The notes under the pieces are model-generated. The model saw nothing but the letters and a program-made list of their open reading frames with translations, made no database searches and had not been told where the DNA came from. Positions 1-8,512 of a stretch of DNA of 64,000 nucleotides are shown in pieces. Origin of the DNA: Clostridium sp. UBA4548. GTDB lineage: Bacteria > Bacillota > Clostridia > Clostridiales > Clostridiaceae. The first letter of the stretch is position 1. Each line of letters starts with the position of its first letter. Made by a program: the position numbers and the translations under genes. Location of the stretch: the NCBI RefSeq assembly GCF_002387895.1, contig NZ_DGLI01000009.1:83339-147338 (forward strand), in the 5' to 3' direction.

Positions 1-797
1 GGAATTATGCTATTTCTATCAATGATCAGGGTAAAGATGAAGTAGCAATACTGGCAAGAGAATTTATAAGCATGAGAGATAAAATTAAGGAGCAAATAGA
101 AACCATTGAAAATGAAAAGGATAAGGTTTATAAGCTTGAAAAAGGGAGAAGAGAATTTTTCAATAGTGTAACCCATGAGTTAAAAACACCTTTAACTGCA
201 ATATCAGGATATGCAGAGTTATTATTAACAGGTATGGTTGAGGATAAAGACTTTGATAAGAGAGGTATTGAAAGAATTTATTCAGAGAGTGAAAGACTTC
301 ATAATTTAGTTCTTGAATTAATAGAGGTATCTAAGGGTCTGTATGTTGTAGAAGAGGAAGTCAAAGAAGTTAATATAAAAAAACTCATTATGCAGAGCTG
401 TAATGATATGAACATAAAGGCTAGTAAGTATTCTTTAAAACTAGTACAAAACTTAAGTGAAGGATCTATTAAAGCTCAGGAGGATAGAATCAGACAAGTA
501 ATGATTAATGTACTTGATAATGCAATTAAGTACACCAATGGGGGAAAAGAAATTTATGTTAATTCCTATGTTTTAGGAAATAAATATTTTATTGAAATTA
601 TAAATAGTAGTAACCCTATCCCAGAGGAAACCTTTAACAATATATTTGAGCCCTTTGTAAAATTTAGTGGAGTAGATAATAAAGATAGTAGAGGACTTGG
701 ATTGTACTTATGCAATGAGATCATTAAAGAACATGGTGGTGAAATAGTTATAGAAAATGGGGCTTTAGTAAAAGTAACAATTATGCTAAGGACTTAA
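1..797 (+). CDS. Sensor histidine kinase, 3' part (5' end outside window)
   Basis: The frame is open from base 3 of the window, so the first ATG at 72 is internal and the N-terminal sensor part is missing. Residues just before that ATG look like the end of a HAMP domain. An H-box follows (FFNSVTHELKTPLTAISGY, phosphoacceptor His in HELKTP), then a HATPase_c domain with N-box (DNAIKYT), F-box (FEPF) and G2 box (RGLGLYLC). A clear DxGxG G1 motif is not visible: the stretch reads INSSNPIPEE. The partner response regulator is presumably upstream, outside the window. Signal unknown. Confidence 0.88.
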   Translation, partial: NYAISINDQGKDEVAILAREFISMRDKIKEQIETIENEKDKVYKLEKGRREFFNSVTHELKTPLTAISGYAELLLTGMVEDKDFDKRGIERIYSESERLHNLVLELIEVSKGLYVVEEEVKEVNIKKLIMQSCNDMNIKASKYSLKLVQNLSEGSIKAQEDRIRQVMINVLDNAIKYTNGGKEIYVNSYVLGNKYFIEIINSSNPIPEETFNNIFEPFVKFSGVDNKDSRGLGLYLCNEIIKEHGGEIVIENGALVKVTIMLRT

Positions 798-880
798 AGC
801 AACTTTGAAATAATCAATTAATAATCTATAAAATACACATTGTTATATGGAAAGTCATATAATTTATGTATAGCTTCCTA

Positions 881-889
881 TGTTATAAT
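881..889 (+). promoter_or_regulatory. Extended -10 promoter for the CPBP gene
   Basis: TG-T-TATAAT (TATAAT at 884-889) lies 37 bp before the start codon at 927. The -35 region is weak, which fits an extended -10 promoter. Confidence 0.45.
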
Positions 890-926
890 AAAGTAGGAAT
901 CACTTTTTATTTAATGGGGGAAGAGT

Positions 927-1604
927 ATGAAAACTGTTGAATTAGCAGTGAAAAATAAATCTACTAAACTAGCAATAATTCTATCGGTTATTTTGGTGTG
1001 TTGTGTCATTATGGGGGTTGTAGATGCTATCATAAGTCCAAGCTATGCAATGAAATCACTAATTAAGATTTTCTTGTTTTTGGCATGTCCAGTAATTTAC
1101 TCTTATTATGATAAGGAAGTATCTTTAAAGAAGTTGTTTTATATCCAGAAGAAGAGCTTTGTGAAGTCCTTATTATTGGGGATTGGAGTATTCATTATAA
1201 TACTAGCGGCATACTTCTCTAAAGTAACAACTTCATTAGAAAATAATGTAGGTGTAAGCAAAGATAACTTTGTTTTTATTTCTTTATATATATCCTTTAT
1301 AAATTCCATGTTGGAAGAATTCTTTTTTGGTGGATTTGCCTTTTTATCTTTAAAAAGGTTTAATTCTAGATTTTTTGCCTATAGTATAAGTTCTTTAGCT
1401 TTTGCTTTATATCATGTTTCTATGATGATTGGATGGTTTTCTATAGGTACTTTCTTGTTAGTAATCATAGGACTTATAGCAGGTGGAGTAATATTTAACT
1501 TTTTGAACGAAAGAAATGAAAATGTGTATTCATCCTGGATGGTCCATATGTTTGCTAATTTTGCAATTAATGCAGTGGGGTTTATGTTGTTTGGCATACT
1601 TTAA
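927..1604 (+). CDS. CPBP family intramembrane metalloprotease-like protein
   Basis: A 225-residue polytopic membrane protein. The CPBP (CAAX protease/bacteriocin-processing, Abi) motifs are present in order: motif 1 as LEEFFFGG (about residue 131), motif 2 as FALYH (about residue 160) and motif 3 as HMFANFAIN near the C terminus. Family members cleave membrane substrates or confer bacteriocin self-immunity. The usual Arg of EExxxR is Gly here, so activity is uncertain. An SD of GGGGGAAG precedes the ATG. It appears monocistronic, with no bacteriocin gene nearby. The family call is firm, the role is not. Confidence 0.85.
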   Translation: MKTVELAVKNKSTKLAIILSVILVCCVIMGVVDAIISPSYAMKSLIKIFLFLACPVIYSYYDKEVSLKKLFYIQKKSFVKSLLLGIGVFIIILAAYFSKVTTSLENNVGVSKDNFVFISLYISFINSMLEEFFFGGFAFLSLKRFNSRFFAYSISSLAFALYHVSMMIGWFSIGTFLLVIIGLIAGGVIFNFLNERNENVYSSWMVHMFANFAINAVGFMLFGIL

Positions 1605-1723
1605 AGAAAATGCTCAACAGTATAATTAACTAATTAGGAGAACTAATTATAAATTATACTTAAAAACCCAATTTTATTAGCAAATGGACAGTTATATAGT
1701 GTATAAAGGTCATAAATAATACG

Positions 1724-1806
1724 AAAGCCATGTGTAAATTGAGAGTTAGTTTAAAATGTTTCCTATAAAGTAGACATTTTATTCATCTCTATACACATGG
1801 CTTTAT
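1724..1806. terminator. Bidirectional terminator
   Basis: The arms AAAGCCATGTGTA (1724-1736) and TACACATGGCTTT (1792-1804) enclose a second small stem (AAAATGT/ACATTTT). It lies between the converging CPBP and AraC genes, with T/A-rich tracts on both sides. Confidence 0.7.
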
Positions 1807-1872
1807 TAATATTAATTAATAAATATTCCTGTTGCCATATTCCCTTAAGTGGGTGTCCATTAATTTATAATT

Positions 1873-2736
1873 TTACTCATTATATTTACAATATTGCTTA
1901 GGGGATAGATTAAATTCCTTTTTAAAAGTCCTTACAAAGGTAGAATAGTCTCCAAAGCCACATAGAGAACAAACTTCACCAGCTTGAAGACCGCTTTTAA
2001 GAAGTTCAGCTGCACGTATAACTCTTTTCTTTTGTATATAACTGTGCAAGGTGTAACCAGTTTCTTGCTTAAATAAATGCATTAAATAATATTTGTTTAG
2101 ATAAAACTTTTCAGAAATTATATCTATGGATAAATCCTCATGGAGATTTAAATTTATGAAACTTAAAATATCTTCTATTCTAGGATCGTATTTAATATCT
2201 TCAATACGTTCACTAAAATTTGTTTCTAGAAATAGTCTGTTTATTTTCACCATTAGCTGAAGAAATAATGCATTTTTCAAAATATAACTACCAAAAGCCT
2301 TATCTTGCATTGCTCCTTCTAGGTCAGAAAGATTTTGTTTTAGTGAAGTTATATTCATTCTATTTAATCTAATCAAATTAAGTCTTTTTTCAGTGGCTAA
2401 TTGAAAACAATTCAAAAGGTTACAATTATCCTTATTATGTTCTTCTAAAAACAAGGGATTTAACCATAATATTATTCTTTCATAGGGTGTGGTAGAACTT
2501 ATTATTGGTAAATGGAGGTCATTTTTTCCCACTAAAAGAATATCCCAAGGCTTAAGAGTATAAGATTTTCCTTCAATTATGTAAGTAACCTGCCCAGAAA
2601 TAAAAACAATTATTTTATTAAAATCATGGTAGTGAGTTTCAAATTCATTTTTCTTTTGATCTTTTAGGTTGAAAAAGTGAAAATCTTCGTTTAGGTATCC
2701 TTTTTTTACCTTTTCAGTAGAAATATTATTATTCAT
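1873..2736 (-). CDS. AraC family transcriptional regulator
   Basis: 287 residues. The N-terminal cupin-like effector domain (about 15-110; HYHDFNKIIVFISG, WDILLV) is followed by two helix-turn-helix motifs in the last 100 residues (LSIDIISEKFYLNKYYLMHLFK, split over the first HTH, and the AraC signature ending FKKEFNLSPKQY). An SD of GAGGTGA precedes the ATG. It is divergent from a symporter gene 130 bp away and the two probably share a control region, so a role in regulating uptake of the symporter substrate is the simplest inference. The effector is unknown. Confidence 0.9.
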   Translation of the reverse strand: MNNNISTEKVKKGYLNEDFHFFNLKDQKKNEFETHYHDFNKIIVFISGQVTYIIEGKSYTLKPWDILLVGKNDLHLPIISSTTPYERIILWLNPLFLEEHNKDNCNLLNCFQLATEKRLNLIRLNRMNITSLKQNLSDLEGAMQDKAFGSYILKNALFLQLMVKINRLFLETNFSERIEDIKYDPRIEDILSFINLNLHEDLSIDIISEKFYLNKYYLMHLFKQETGYTLHSYIQKKRVIRAAELLKSGLQAGEVCSLCGFGDYSTFVRTFKKEFNLSPKQYCKYNE

Positions 2737-2865
2737 ATTATCACCTCAAACTATATATTAATTATAGCACTTTATGCAATAAATCAAACATTAGTTACAA
2801 TAAAAATTGTATTAATAGCTATTATAATAGTTAATATAAATGAATTTTTTAGGAGTTGGATATAT

Positions 2866-4110
2866 ATGAATAGGTTATTAAAAAATTATAAGACTTCCAT
2901 AATGTTACTTTTATCAATACTATTTGGCGGGATAATAGGGATTGTACTCGGTCCTAAAGCCATAGTACTAGAACCCTTCGGACAAATATTTCTAAACCTA
3001 ATGTTTACCATAATAGTGCCCTTAGTTTTCTTTAGTGTAGCTTCTGCTATAGCTAATATGGGGAATATGAATAGGCTCGGGAAAATAATAGGAAATATTG
3101 CAATAGTTTTTATGGTTACAGCTTTAATAGCTGGCATATTAGCGATAATAGGAACATTAATCTTTAATCCAACTGAAGGACTAAAGGGCGAAGTTATAAA
3201 AACACTTTTATATCAATCAGATGTACAAGTTAGTAACAGTACTGAAAAGATAACATTATCACAGCAATTAGTAAAAACAATTACAGTAGGAGATTTTTCA
3301 GCATTGCTTTCTAAAAGCAACATGCTTCAACTAATTGTTTTTTCTACTATATTTGGATTATCAACGGCTTTAGTAGGAGAAAAAGCAGTAGTAGTAAAGA
3401 GCTTTTTAAGCTCATCAACTGTTGTAATGATGAAGATGGTAGATATAATAATGTACTATGCGCCAATAGGTTTAGGCTGCTATTTTGCCTCTGTTGTAGG
3501 GCAATTAGGAACACAGATTTTAGAGGGATATTTAAAGGTATTTCTTTTATACGGAGGATTAACTCTTATTTATTATTTTGGAATCTTTAGCTTATACTCT
3601 TATTTATCAGCAGGAAAAAGGGGCTTTAAGAGTTTTTGGAAAAATGCTCTTTCCCCAACTGTAACAGCATTAGCAACTTGCTCTAGTGCTGCATCTATTC
3701 CAGTTAATCTTGAAGCAACTAAAAAAATAGGAGTACCTCAGGATATTGCAGAAACGGTTATACCTTTAGGGGCAAATACACATAAGGATGGATCTGTTAT
3801 TGGAGGAGTACTAAAAGTAGTATTTTTGTTTGGTATATTTGGCAAAGACCTTAATAACCTTCCAACTTTACTTTCAATATTAGCAGTAGGATTTTTAGTT
3901 GGAGCAGTAATGGGAGCTATACCTGGAGGTGGAATGATTGGAGAGATGCTTATAATAAGTATTTATGGCTTTCCACCAGAAGCTCTTCCAATCATAGCTG
4001 TAATTAGTACAATTATAGATGCTCCGGCCACAGTGCTGAATTCAACAGGAAATACAGTTTGTGCAATGCTTGTTTCCAGATTGGTTGACGGAAGGAATTG
4101 GTTAAAGTAA
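2866..4110 (+). CDS. Dicarboxylate/amino acid:cation symporter (DAACS family)
   Basis: 414 residues with about eight to ten membrane segments, in the Glt/DctA fold family. The serine-rich hairpin appears as ATCSSAASIPVN. The usual NMDGT motif is replaced by NTHKDGS, and the last ligand motif reads DAPATVLNSTGNTV rather than DxxxTxxNxxGD. It is therefore a divergent subfamily, and the substrate (glutamate, aspartate, C4-dicarboxylate or another small anion) cannot be assigned. SD AGGAG at 2851-2855. Divergent from an AraC regulator, which may control it. Confidence 0.88.
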   Translation: MNRLLKNYKTSIMLLLSILFGGIIGIVLGPKAIVLEPFGQIFLNLMFTIIVPLVFFSVASAIANMGNMNRLGKIIGNIAIVFMVTALIAGILAIIGTLIFNPTEGLKGEVIKTLLYQSDVQVSNSTEKITLSQQLVKTITVGDFSALLSKSNMLQLIVFSTIFGLSTALVGEKAVVVKSFLSSSTVVMMKMVDIIMYYAPIGLGCYFASVVGQLGTQILEGYLKVFLLYGGLTLIYYFGIFSLYSYLSAGKRGFKSFWKNALSPTVTALATCSSAASIPVNLEATKKIGVPQDIAETVIPLGANTHKDGSVIGGVLKVVFLFGIFGKDLNNLPTLLSILAVGFLVGAVMGAIPGGGMIGEMLIISIYGFPPEALPIIAVISTIIDAPATVLNSTGNTVCAMLVSRLVDGRNWLK

Positions 4111-4121
4111 ATTGTTTATTA

Positions 4122-4157
4122 TTTAAGCTATGCCTTTTGAGCATAGCTTAAATTTTT
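4122..4157. terminator. Bidirectional terminator between symporter and flippase genes
   Basis: A perfect 12-bp stem, TTTAAGCTATGC (4122-4133) with GCATAGCTTAAA (4141-4152), followed by TTTTTT. It separates two convergent genes. Confidence 0.85.
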
Positions 4158-5617
4158 TAGGCTTCAGCTTTCCTAGCTAAAAATTTTTTATACAATTTAC
4201 TAAATACTTTGCTAAAGATGAAAGTATTTATATCTGATTTAAGCAGGAACAAACATAGGATATATACAATTCCACCCGTTGAAATTTGTGTAAAGGTGAT
4301 TTTTGGAGAGGGCTCAAAAAAATGACCAATAAGTATTACAGGAATAAACATTATTAAACCTGAAATAAAGTATTTACCTATATTTGAATATAACTTTGAA
4401 ATATTTATATCCTTTCTTAAAAAATACATTTGAGTTCCTGTTACGGCAATTTCGGCCAAAACCGTTGCCAGAGCTGCTCCTAAGGATTGAAAGCTTTTTA
4501 TTAAAACTAAATTTAAACCTAAGTTTAAAACAGCTCCAATCACTACAGAAATAGTAAACTCTTGTGTTCTTCCTGTGGGGATCATGTATTGCATTCCCAT
4601 AACGTTACTCCAAGCTATAGATATAATTACTGGACTAAGTACTATTAGTAAAATACTGCACTTTGAAAATTCACTGCCTAAAAACCAAGTTACAAAGCCT
4701 CTAGAAATCCCTATTATACCAAACATAAAGGGGATGGCTAAATAGGATACAAAGTTTAATATGGTGTAAATGTAGTAATTTATCTTCTCTTTATCACCTT
4801 TTGCAAAGCTATTTGATATCCTAGGAAGCATTACCCCACCAATAGCTGTAATTGATGCAAGGGATATTTTAATAATCTTGTCTGCACTTTCGTAAAAGCC
4901 TACCTCTTGGGTGGTAGACATTACACCTAGCATGGTTTTGTTTACAACTAAATATACTTGAATGGCTATTTGAGGTATAAATAGCTGTAAGGAGGGTCTT
5001 AAGTGAGAAGCTACATCCTTAAAAGTTATTCTTACTCTGTTTACAATATTTCTCAAATAAGCCCACATTACAATTTGTCCTAGAAATACAGATAAGGTGG
5101 ATATGATTATATATTTCCATAAGTCTTCAGGGGTTCTAATAAATATAAAAACACAGATTACCCCTAAGATTCTAAAGAAGATACTTCTAATAATTAGCTT
5201 TTTAAAATCCTCAATGCCAACGAATAGCCAGCTTATATCAATAGCAATGGATAATAGATTCAAGGCTTGAATTAATTGTATCAACTTATATTTGTCAACA
5301 AAAAATATAGTAAATATAATGTACAAAGCAAAGGAAATACTACATAGCACACATTGGAGAGTAAAAATACTCCAGAAGGCTTTTGATAACTCTTCCTTAT
5401 CATCCCTTTTATATGCCACAGTTCTCCCTGCATAGAGACCTATGCCTAAGGAACCAAAAAGTGCAAAATATTGGACTATGGAACCAGTATAAGCATTTAT
5501 TCCGATTCCATCAGCTCCTAATATTCTTGACACATAGGGCACAGTGATAAAGGGTATTATTACAGAGAGTATTTGATAAATTACATTATAAGTGTAGTTT
5601 TTTGCTATACTACTCAT
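4157..5617 (-). CDS. Polysaccharide (Wzx-type) flippase
   Basis: 486 residues, about 14 predicted membrane helices, and the N-terminal pattern of oligosaccharide flippases (NYTYNVIYQILSVIIPFITV, VPYVSRILGADGIG). It would flip lipid-linked polysaccharide units across the cytoplasmic membrane. It is third in a minus-strand cassette after the glycosyltransferase and glf. Its ATG overlaps the glf stop codon by one base (TAATG), so translation is probably coupled. A Wzy polymerase or further glycosyltransferases are not in the window. Confidence 0.92.
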   Translation of the reverse strand: MSSIAKNYTYNVIYQILSVIIPFITVPYVSRILGADGIGINAYTGSIVQYFALFGSLGIGLYAGRTVAYKRDDKEELSKAFWSIFTLQCVLCSISFALYIIFTIFFVDKYKLIQLIQALNLLSIAIDISWLFVGIEDFKKLIIRSIFFRILGVICVFIFIRTPEDLWKYIIISTLSVFLGQIVMWAYLRNIVNRVRITFKDVASHLRPSLQLFIPQIAIQVYLVVNKTMLGVMSTTQEVGFYESADKIIKISLASITAIGGVMLPRISNSFAKGDKEKINYYIYTILNFVSYLAIPFMFGIIGISRGFVTWFLGSEFSKCSILLIVLSPVIISIAWSNVMGMQYMIPTGRTQEFTISVVIGAVLNLGLNLVLIKSFQSLGAALATVLAEIAVTGTQMYFLRKDINISKLYSNIGKYFISGLIMFIPVILIGHFFEPSPKITFTQISTGGIVYILCLFLLKSDINTFIFSKVFSKLYKKFLARKAEA

Positions 5618-6720
5618 TAAACCTTCCCCATAAATTCTGAATTAAAGGTATCTAAGGCTCTCTTAATTGTGGCATCCATGTCATAGTATTTGTATTCTGC
5701 TAAACGTCCTATAAAGATAACATTTTTTTCTTTGCTACCTTCTTCTTTATATAGGTTATATTGCTCTGCACATTCCTTTGTTGGGTAGGGGTAATAAGGC
5801 TCTCCTTCCCAAGTTGGATATTCTTTTAGAATTGTGGTTCTTTTACTTTCTTGATTAGTCATTTTTGTAAACTCTGTAATTCTAGTAAAATCGTAGTCAT
5901 TAGGATAGTTTACAACTGCTGCTTCTTGATAGCAAGAAGTATCTAAGGTTTCAAAATCGAACCTAATTGACCTATAGGTAAGCTTTCCATGTTTATAATC
6001 GAAGAAATAGTCTATTGGCCCTGTGTATATGAGTTTTTCATAATTGAAGTTATGAATAACCTCCTTATAATTTGTGTTTAATAAGATATGTATTTTAGGG
6101 TTCTTTACCATCTGTTGCACCATAGCAGTATACCCATTCTTAGGCATGCCTTGGTACTGATTAGTAAAGTAGCGTGTATCTCTGTTATATCTAACGGGAA
6201 TTCTAGAGATAACAGATTTATCTAGAGCATCTGGGTATACATCCCACTGCTTTTTTGTGTAATTTTTAAAGAACTTTTCGTATATTTCTTTTCCTGCTTT
6301 ACTTAAAACCACATCTTCAGAGTTTTTAATTTCTGCAATTGGTTCAGCTTGTTTCTTTAGAAATTCTTCAACTTCAAAATTTGATAAATTCACATTGTAG
6401 AGTTTATTTACTGTTTCTGTGGTTATAGGCATAGGAATTAATTGTCCATCAATGTAAGTTAATACCCTGTGCTGATAGTAATACCACTTTGTGAAACTAC
6501 TTAAATAGTCCCACACATCTTTGTGATTTGTGTGAAATATATGAGGACCATAGTTATGTATTAATATGCCATCTTCATTATAAGAATCATAGCAATTCCC
6601 ACCAATATGATTTCTTTTTTCAATTATTAAGACGTCTTCATTAAGTTCTGATGCAATTCTTTCTGCTATGGTTACACCACTTAAACCTGCCCCAACTACA
6701 ATATATTTAAACATTTTCAT
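5617..6720 (-). CDS. glf: UDP-galactopyranose mutase
   Basis: 367 residues, the usual family length. An N-terminal FAD-binding Rossmann motif (VVGAGLSGVTIAERIA) and the family signatures GGNCYD, GPHIFHT and, near the C terminus, GRLAEYKYYDMD are present. It converts UDP-galactopyranose to UDP-galactofuranose in the cytoplasm using reduced FAD. It overlaps the upstream glycosyltransferase by 14 bp and the downstream flippase by 1 bp, so the cassette probably makes a galactofuranose-containing surface glycan. Confidence 0.96.
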   Translation of the reverse strand: MKMFKYIVVGAGLSGVTIAERIASELNEDVLIIEKRNHIGGNCYDSYNEDGILIHNYGPHIFHTNHKDVWDYLSSFTKWYYYQHRVLTYIDGQLIPMPITTETVNKLYNVNLSNFEVEEFLKKQAEPIAEIKNSEDVVLSKAGKEIYEKFFKNYTKKQWDVYPDALDKSVISRIPVRYNRDTRYFTNQYQGMPKNGYTAMVQQMVKNPKIHILLNTNYKEVIHNFNYEKLIYTGPIDYFFDYKHGKLTYRSIRFDFETLDTSCYQEAAVVNYPNDYDFTRITEFTKMTNQESKRTTILKEYPTWEGEPYYPYPTKECAEQYNLYKEEGSKEKNVIFIGRLAEYKYYDMDATIKRALDTFNSEFMGKV

Positions 6721-7819
6721 TCTCCTTGCTAAAATCCTCTTCTATTTTTTTTACTATGTTTTGAATATAATGTCCGCTAGTTACCTTTTTATTGAAGTCA
6801 GATATATTGGCTTTCATTTCTAAGTATTGTTCATTACTAACTTCGGATATGGCATCAGCAATTTCTGCTAAACTATCTACCAAAACACCAATTTTATTTT
6901 TTGAAACTAAGTTTGCTATAGCTGCATTTTTCCAAGTAACCACAGGTATTCCAGCTGCCATGTACAAAGATAACTTATGAGGGTTATTAAATCTCAAATA
7001 CTGACCAAAATGTCCTGAGCAGGTATTAAGCTCCTCACCATCCCATATAAGGCCGAAGTTTCCTTCCATTTTTCTTGGCAATTCATCAGGCTGGAAAACA
7101 CCCTTATAGGAGTAATTCTTACAGTTAACCTTATTTTCATCAAATTCTATGCCATATAGATTCAAGATTACGTCTTTGAGAATTTCATCAGTAAAATTAT
7201 ATAAGAATTTAGATTTGTCTATCGAAAGATTTCCAGCAAAAACTAAGGACCTAATACTATTATTTGAATTTGTATTAGGGTAAACTGCAACCTCTTCTGC
7301 AAATTCAGTTGCAAAATTTGGTGCCAGATCACTCATTCTATAATCGAATACTTCAAGATTAAAAACCTTATTTTTCAGACCTCTATTTTTTAGCCACTCT
7401 GTCATCACGGGGTTATGGGAAATAACATGATGAAAAGAATTTAACCGATTTATTTCTCTGATAATTTCTTTTTCAGGTCTCTCAAATCGCAAGGTATCAA
7501 TATCATGAACTAAAGCAACTACCTTAACATTTTTCTTTGAAAGCTTTTTAAAAATTGAGTTTAGAATCATTGCACGATGAGGATAAGGATACTGTACTAA
7601 AGCTATGGAGCCTGGCTCAACCTTATTTACTAAAGAATTGGAGTTCAAAAAAAACCTCATATAGTTCTTAACCTTTTTTAAAAATTTCTTTGAATCATTT
7701 ACCTTAAAGGTTAAAACCTCAAAACCGTTATTTCCCAAGAAGTAATTAACATCCTCTCTAGCCTTACTACCTGCATGAAACTTATTTGAAATTTGGGGTT
7801 CTAAAACATACTTATTCAT
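6707..7819 (-). CDS. Glycosyltransferase, probable galactofuranosyltransferase
   Basis: 370 residues. The architecture is GT-B-like, with an N-terminal segment (GSKAREDVNYFL, then VQYPYPHRAMILNSI), VALVHDIDTLR in the middle, and a C-terminal donor-binding half (GIPVVTW at about 290). It resembles the beta-1,6-galactofuranosyltransferases of Gram-positive surface polysaccharide clusters. Donor specificity is inferred mainly from the overlapping glf gene. It is the first gene of the minus-strand cassette, with SD AGGAGG eight bases before its ATG. It could transfer another sugar. Confidence 0.8.
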   Translation of the reverse strand: MNKYVLEPQISNKFHAGSKAREDVNYFLGNNGFEVLTFKVNDSKKFLKKVKNYMRFFLNSNSLVNKVEPGSIALVQYPYPHRAMILNSIFKKLSKKNVKVVALVHDIDTLRFERPEKEIIREINRLNSFHHVISHNPVMTEWLKNRGLKNKVFNLEVFDYRMSDLAPNFATEFAEEVAVYPNTNSNNSIRSLVFAGNLSIDKSKFLYNFTDEILKDVILNLYGIEFDENKVNCKNYSYKGVFQPDELPRKMEGNFGLIWDGEELNTCSGHFGQYLRFNNPHKLSLYMAAGIPVVTWKNAAIANLVSKNKIGVLVDSLAEIADAISEVSNEQYLEMKANISDFNKKVTSGHYIQNIVKKIEEDFSKENENV

Positions 7820-8004
7820 TAGCTTCCTCCTATTAAATCATTAATTGAAATGTATATTTTGTGAAAATACAAAAATTCATGCTCCATTGGTTATTATTAA
7901 CAATGAGAAATGGGGTTATACCTTTTTATTGAATAAGTACAAAGAAATAGTATAAAACTTCAAATCACAGGAAAATGAAGTATACTAAATTTTCACACAA
8001 TATA

Positions 8005-8032
8005 TTGACAGTAAGTTCCAAAGTAGTATAAT
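8005..8032 (+). promoter_or_regulatory. Promoter of the metG T-box leader
   Basis: TTGACA (8005-8010) and TATAAT (8027-8032) with a 16-bp spacer. Transcription would start near 8039, at the beginning of the T-box leader. Confidence 0.8.
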
Positions 8033-8039
8033 TAGTATA

Positions 8040-8326
8040 AAGCAGAGAAGAGGAAAGTAACTTTAAAAATACTTTTACAGAGAGTTTCTAATGGTGAGAG
8101 GAAGCGAAGGATATTAAAGTGAAAATGGCCTTGGAGCAGTGCACCGAGATTTTTTAGTTAAGGCTGCAACGGATTCACCCGTTATAGTGATAGAGTATAA
8201 TCATATATAATTTATATATGACGTACTTGAAGAGGTATATATTGCGAAATATATATGAATTAGGATGGTAACACGAAGGTTAACTCTCGTTCCTAGGATT
8301 AATTTCTTAGGACGGGAGTTTTTTAT
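8040..8326 (+). promoter_or_regulatory. T-box riboswitch, methionine specifier
   Basis: A leader of about 285 nt with stem I sequence (AGAGGAAGCGAAGG and GGAGCAGTGCACCGAGA), a specifier region reading GTGAAAATGGCC with ATG at 8125-8127, the T-box core AGGATGGTAACACG (8262-8275, TGGT able to pair with the tRNA ACCA end), and a terminator at 8282-8325 (arms ACTCTCGTTCCTAGGA and TCTTAGGACGGGAGT, then six T). Uncharged tRNA-Met should favour the antiterminator and so raise metG expression. A Met specifier matches the downstream gene. Confidence 0.93.
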
Positions 8327-8512
8327 TTTAACTACATTTTCAAGGAATAATTACATTATCCTCATTATTTTAAAACAGACCTCTGTTATTCAGTGATATT
8401 AGAATAATTATAGATAAAAGTAAGCCTTATTTTGTACCTAGGAAATACAGTTTTAGGCAGTAGGAAACTTAACTTTAGGAAATGAATTGAAAATTATAAA
8501 GGAGGAATTGAA

